64,000 bases of DNA from Aquimonas sp044377145. GTDB lineage: Bacteria > Pseudomonadota > Gammaproteobacteria > Xanthomonadales > Xanthomonadaceae. The stretch lies in NCBI RefSeq assembly GCF_044377145.1, contig NZ_JBILJQ010000005.1, forward strand, positions 1 to 64,000, in the 5' to 3' direction. Made by a program: the position numbers and the translations under genes. The notes below the pieces were generated by a model. The model saw only the letters and a program-made list of their open reading frames with translations. It made no database searches and was not told where the DNA came from. Shown piece after piece: positions 62,927 through 64,000 of this stretch; positions within the stretch are counted from its first letter, which is position 1, and the number at the start of each line of letters is the position of its first letter.

Positions 62927-63985
62927 TCAGCCGACGCTACGGGTGTACCAGCCCTCACCGCGGCGGATCATCGTTACCAGCCACAGCATCACCGGTACTT
63001 CCACCAGCACGCCCACTACCGTGGCCAAGGCCGCGCCCGAGTGCAGGCCGAACAGGCTGATCGCCACTGCGACCGCCAGCTCGAAAAAGTTGCTGGTGCC
63101 GATCAGGGTCGAGGGCCCGGCCACGCAGTAGGGCACCTTCAGCCGATGGTTCAGGCCGAAGGCGATGGCGGCGATCAGATAGGCCTGCAGCACGATCGGC
63201 ACCGCCAGCATCACGATGATCAAGGGCTGGGCCAGGATCTGGCCGCCCTGGAAACCGAACAGCAGCACCAGGGTTGCGAGCAGGGCGAGTATCGACAGCG
63301 GGTTCAAGCGGGCCAGTGTGCTGGCAAGACGCGCTTCACCGCCGCTGGCCAACAGCCAGCGCCGCCAGATCTGCGCGACCAGCACCGGAATCAGGATGTA
63401 CAGGCCGACTGAGAGCAGCAAGGTCGCCCAGGGCACGCTGATCGCCGAGACCCCGAGCAGCAGGGCGACGATCGGTGCGAACGCCACCACCATCACCGCA
63501 TCATTGAGCGCGACCTGGCTCAGGGTGAAGTTGGGTTCGCCATCGACCAGGTTCGACCACACGAACACCATCGCGGTGCAGGGTGCGGCGCCGAGCAGGA
63601 TCAAACCTGCGACGTAGCTGTCGAGCTGGTCGGCCGGCAGCCAGGCGGCAAACAGTCCGTAGATGAACAACCAGCCCAGGGCCGCCATGGTGAAGGGCTT
63701 GATCAACCAGTTCACCGCCAGGGTGACGCCGATGCCACGGGCCTGGCGGCCCACTTCACCCATCCGCGCGAAGTCGATCTTCAGCAGCATCGGGATGATC
63801 ATCAGCCAGATCAGCGCCGCCACCGGCAGGTTGACGTGCTCGACCTCCATCGCCACCAGCGCAGTGAACGCGCCGGGCATCAGCTCGCCGAGGCCGATGC
63901 CGACAATGATGCAAAGCGCCACCCACAGGCTGAGATAGCGGCCGAACAGATCGAGCCCGGGCCGCGCTGCGGTGACGGTGCTCAT
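62927..63985 (-). CDS. acr3: Acr3-family arsenite efflux permease
   Basis: 352 residues with about ten membrane helices. It exports arsenite (in some members antimonite) using the proton gradient. Family marks are VNLPVAALIWLMIIPMLLK, LILLGAAPCTAMVFVW with the conserved Cys, LNDAVMVVAFAPIV and GTSNFFELAVAVAISLFG. The start ATG is 15 bp from the window edge, so the arsR or arsC genes usually found with it would lie outside. It shares direction with glnA but has no evident functional link. Confidence 0.95.
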   Translation of the reverse strand: MSTVTAARPGLDLFGRYLSLWVALCIIVGIGLGELMPGAFTALVAMEVEHVNLPVAALIWLMIIPMLLKIDFARMGEVGRQARGIGVTLAVNWLIKPFTMAALGWLFIYGLFAAWLPADQLDSYVAGLILLGAAPCTAMVFVWSNLVDGEPNFTLSQVALNDAVMVVAFAPIVALLLGVSAISVPWATLLLSVGLYILIPVLVAQIWRRWLLASGGEARLASTLARLNPLSILALLATLVLLFGFQGGQILAQPLIIVMLAVPIVLQAYLIAAIAFGLNHRLKVPYCVAGPSTLIGTSNFFELAVAVAISLFGLHSGAALATVVGVLVEVPVMLWLVTMIRRGEGWYTRSVG

Positions 63986-64000
63986 GCGGGTGTGCCGAGT

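Overview
The window is high-GC DNA with dense coding on both strands. Gene content (GltBD, GS type I with a sigma-54 promoter, a subtype I-E CRISPR-Cas locus with 29-bp repeats) suggests a gammaproteobacterium, most likely of the Lysobacterales (Xanthomonadales). That placement is inferred from gene style, not from a marker gene. No rRNA, tRNA or insertion sequence was recognised.

Left third (1-28955, minus strand): a three-gene unit of very large exported proteins. It reads from right to left: a 155-residue secreted protein, a 6236-residue multidomain surface or secreted protein (HExxH motif, alpha-toroid, CARDB, FlgD-type Ig, FN3 and discoidin-like parts, C-terminal membrane anchor), and an RHS/YD-repeat protein. 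The RHS protein has a transglutaminase-like N-terminus and runs off the left edge just where its variable C-terminal domain should begin.

Middle (29616-46543): gltB-gltD (glutamate synthase) on plus. Convergent to it is a minus-strand cluster for an unusual fatty-acid-type product: a membrane hydroxylase, a fatty acid desaturase broken by one in-frame TAG, a ketoacyl synthase III fused to a heme-oxygenase-like diiron oxidase domain, and a conserved unknown protein. Then come a plus-strand unknown protein with a ThuA-like start and a minus-strand SNF2 helicase, separated by a strong terminator.

Right third (47227-61001): a complete type I-E CRISPR-Cas locus on minus, cas3-cas8e-cse2-cas7e-cas5e-cas6e-[antitoxin-toxin]-cas1-cas2, followed by a 59-repeat array. 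A Phd/UPF0175-type antitoxin and a DUF3368 PIN-like toxin sit between cas6e and cas1, and the toxin stop overlaps the cas1 start. A stray HD-domain fragment of a second Cas3 precedes cas3. The right edge holds glnA, with a near-consensus sigma-54 promoter, and an Acr3 arsenite exporter.

The best candidates for something undescribed are the toxin-antitoxin pair wired into the cas operon, the ketoacyl synthase-diiron oxidase cluster, and the giant protein paired with the RHS protein.
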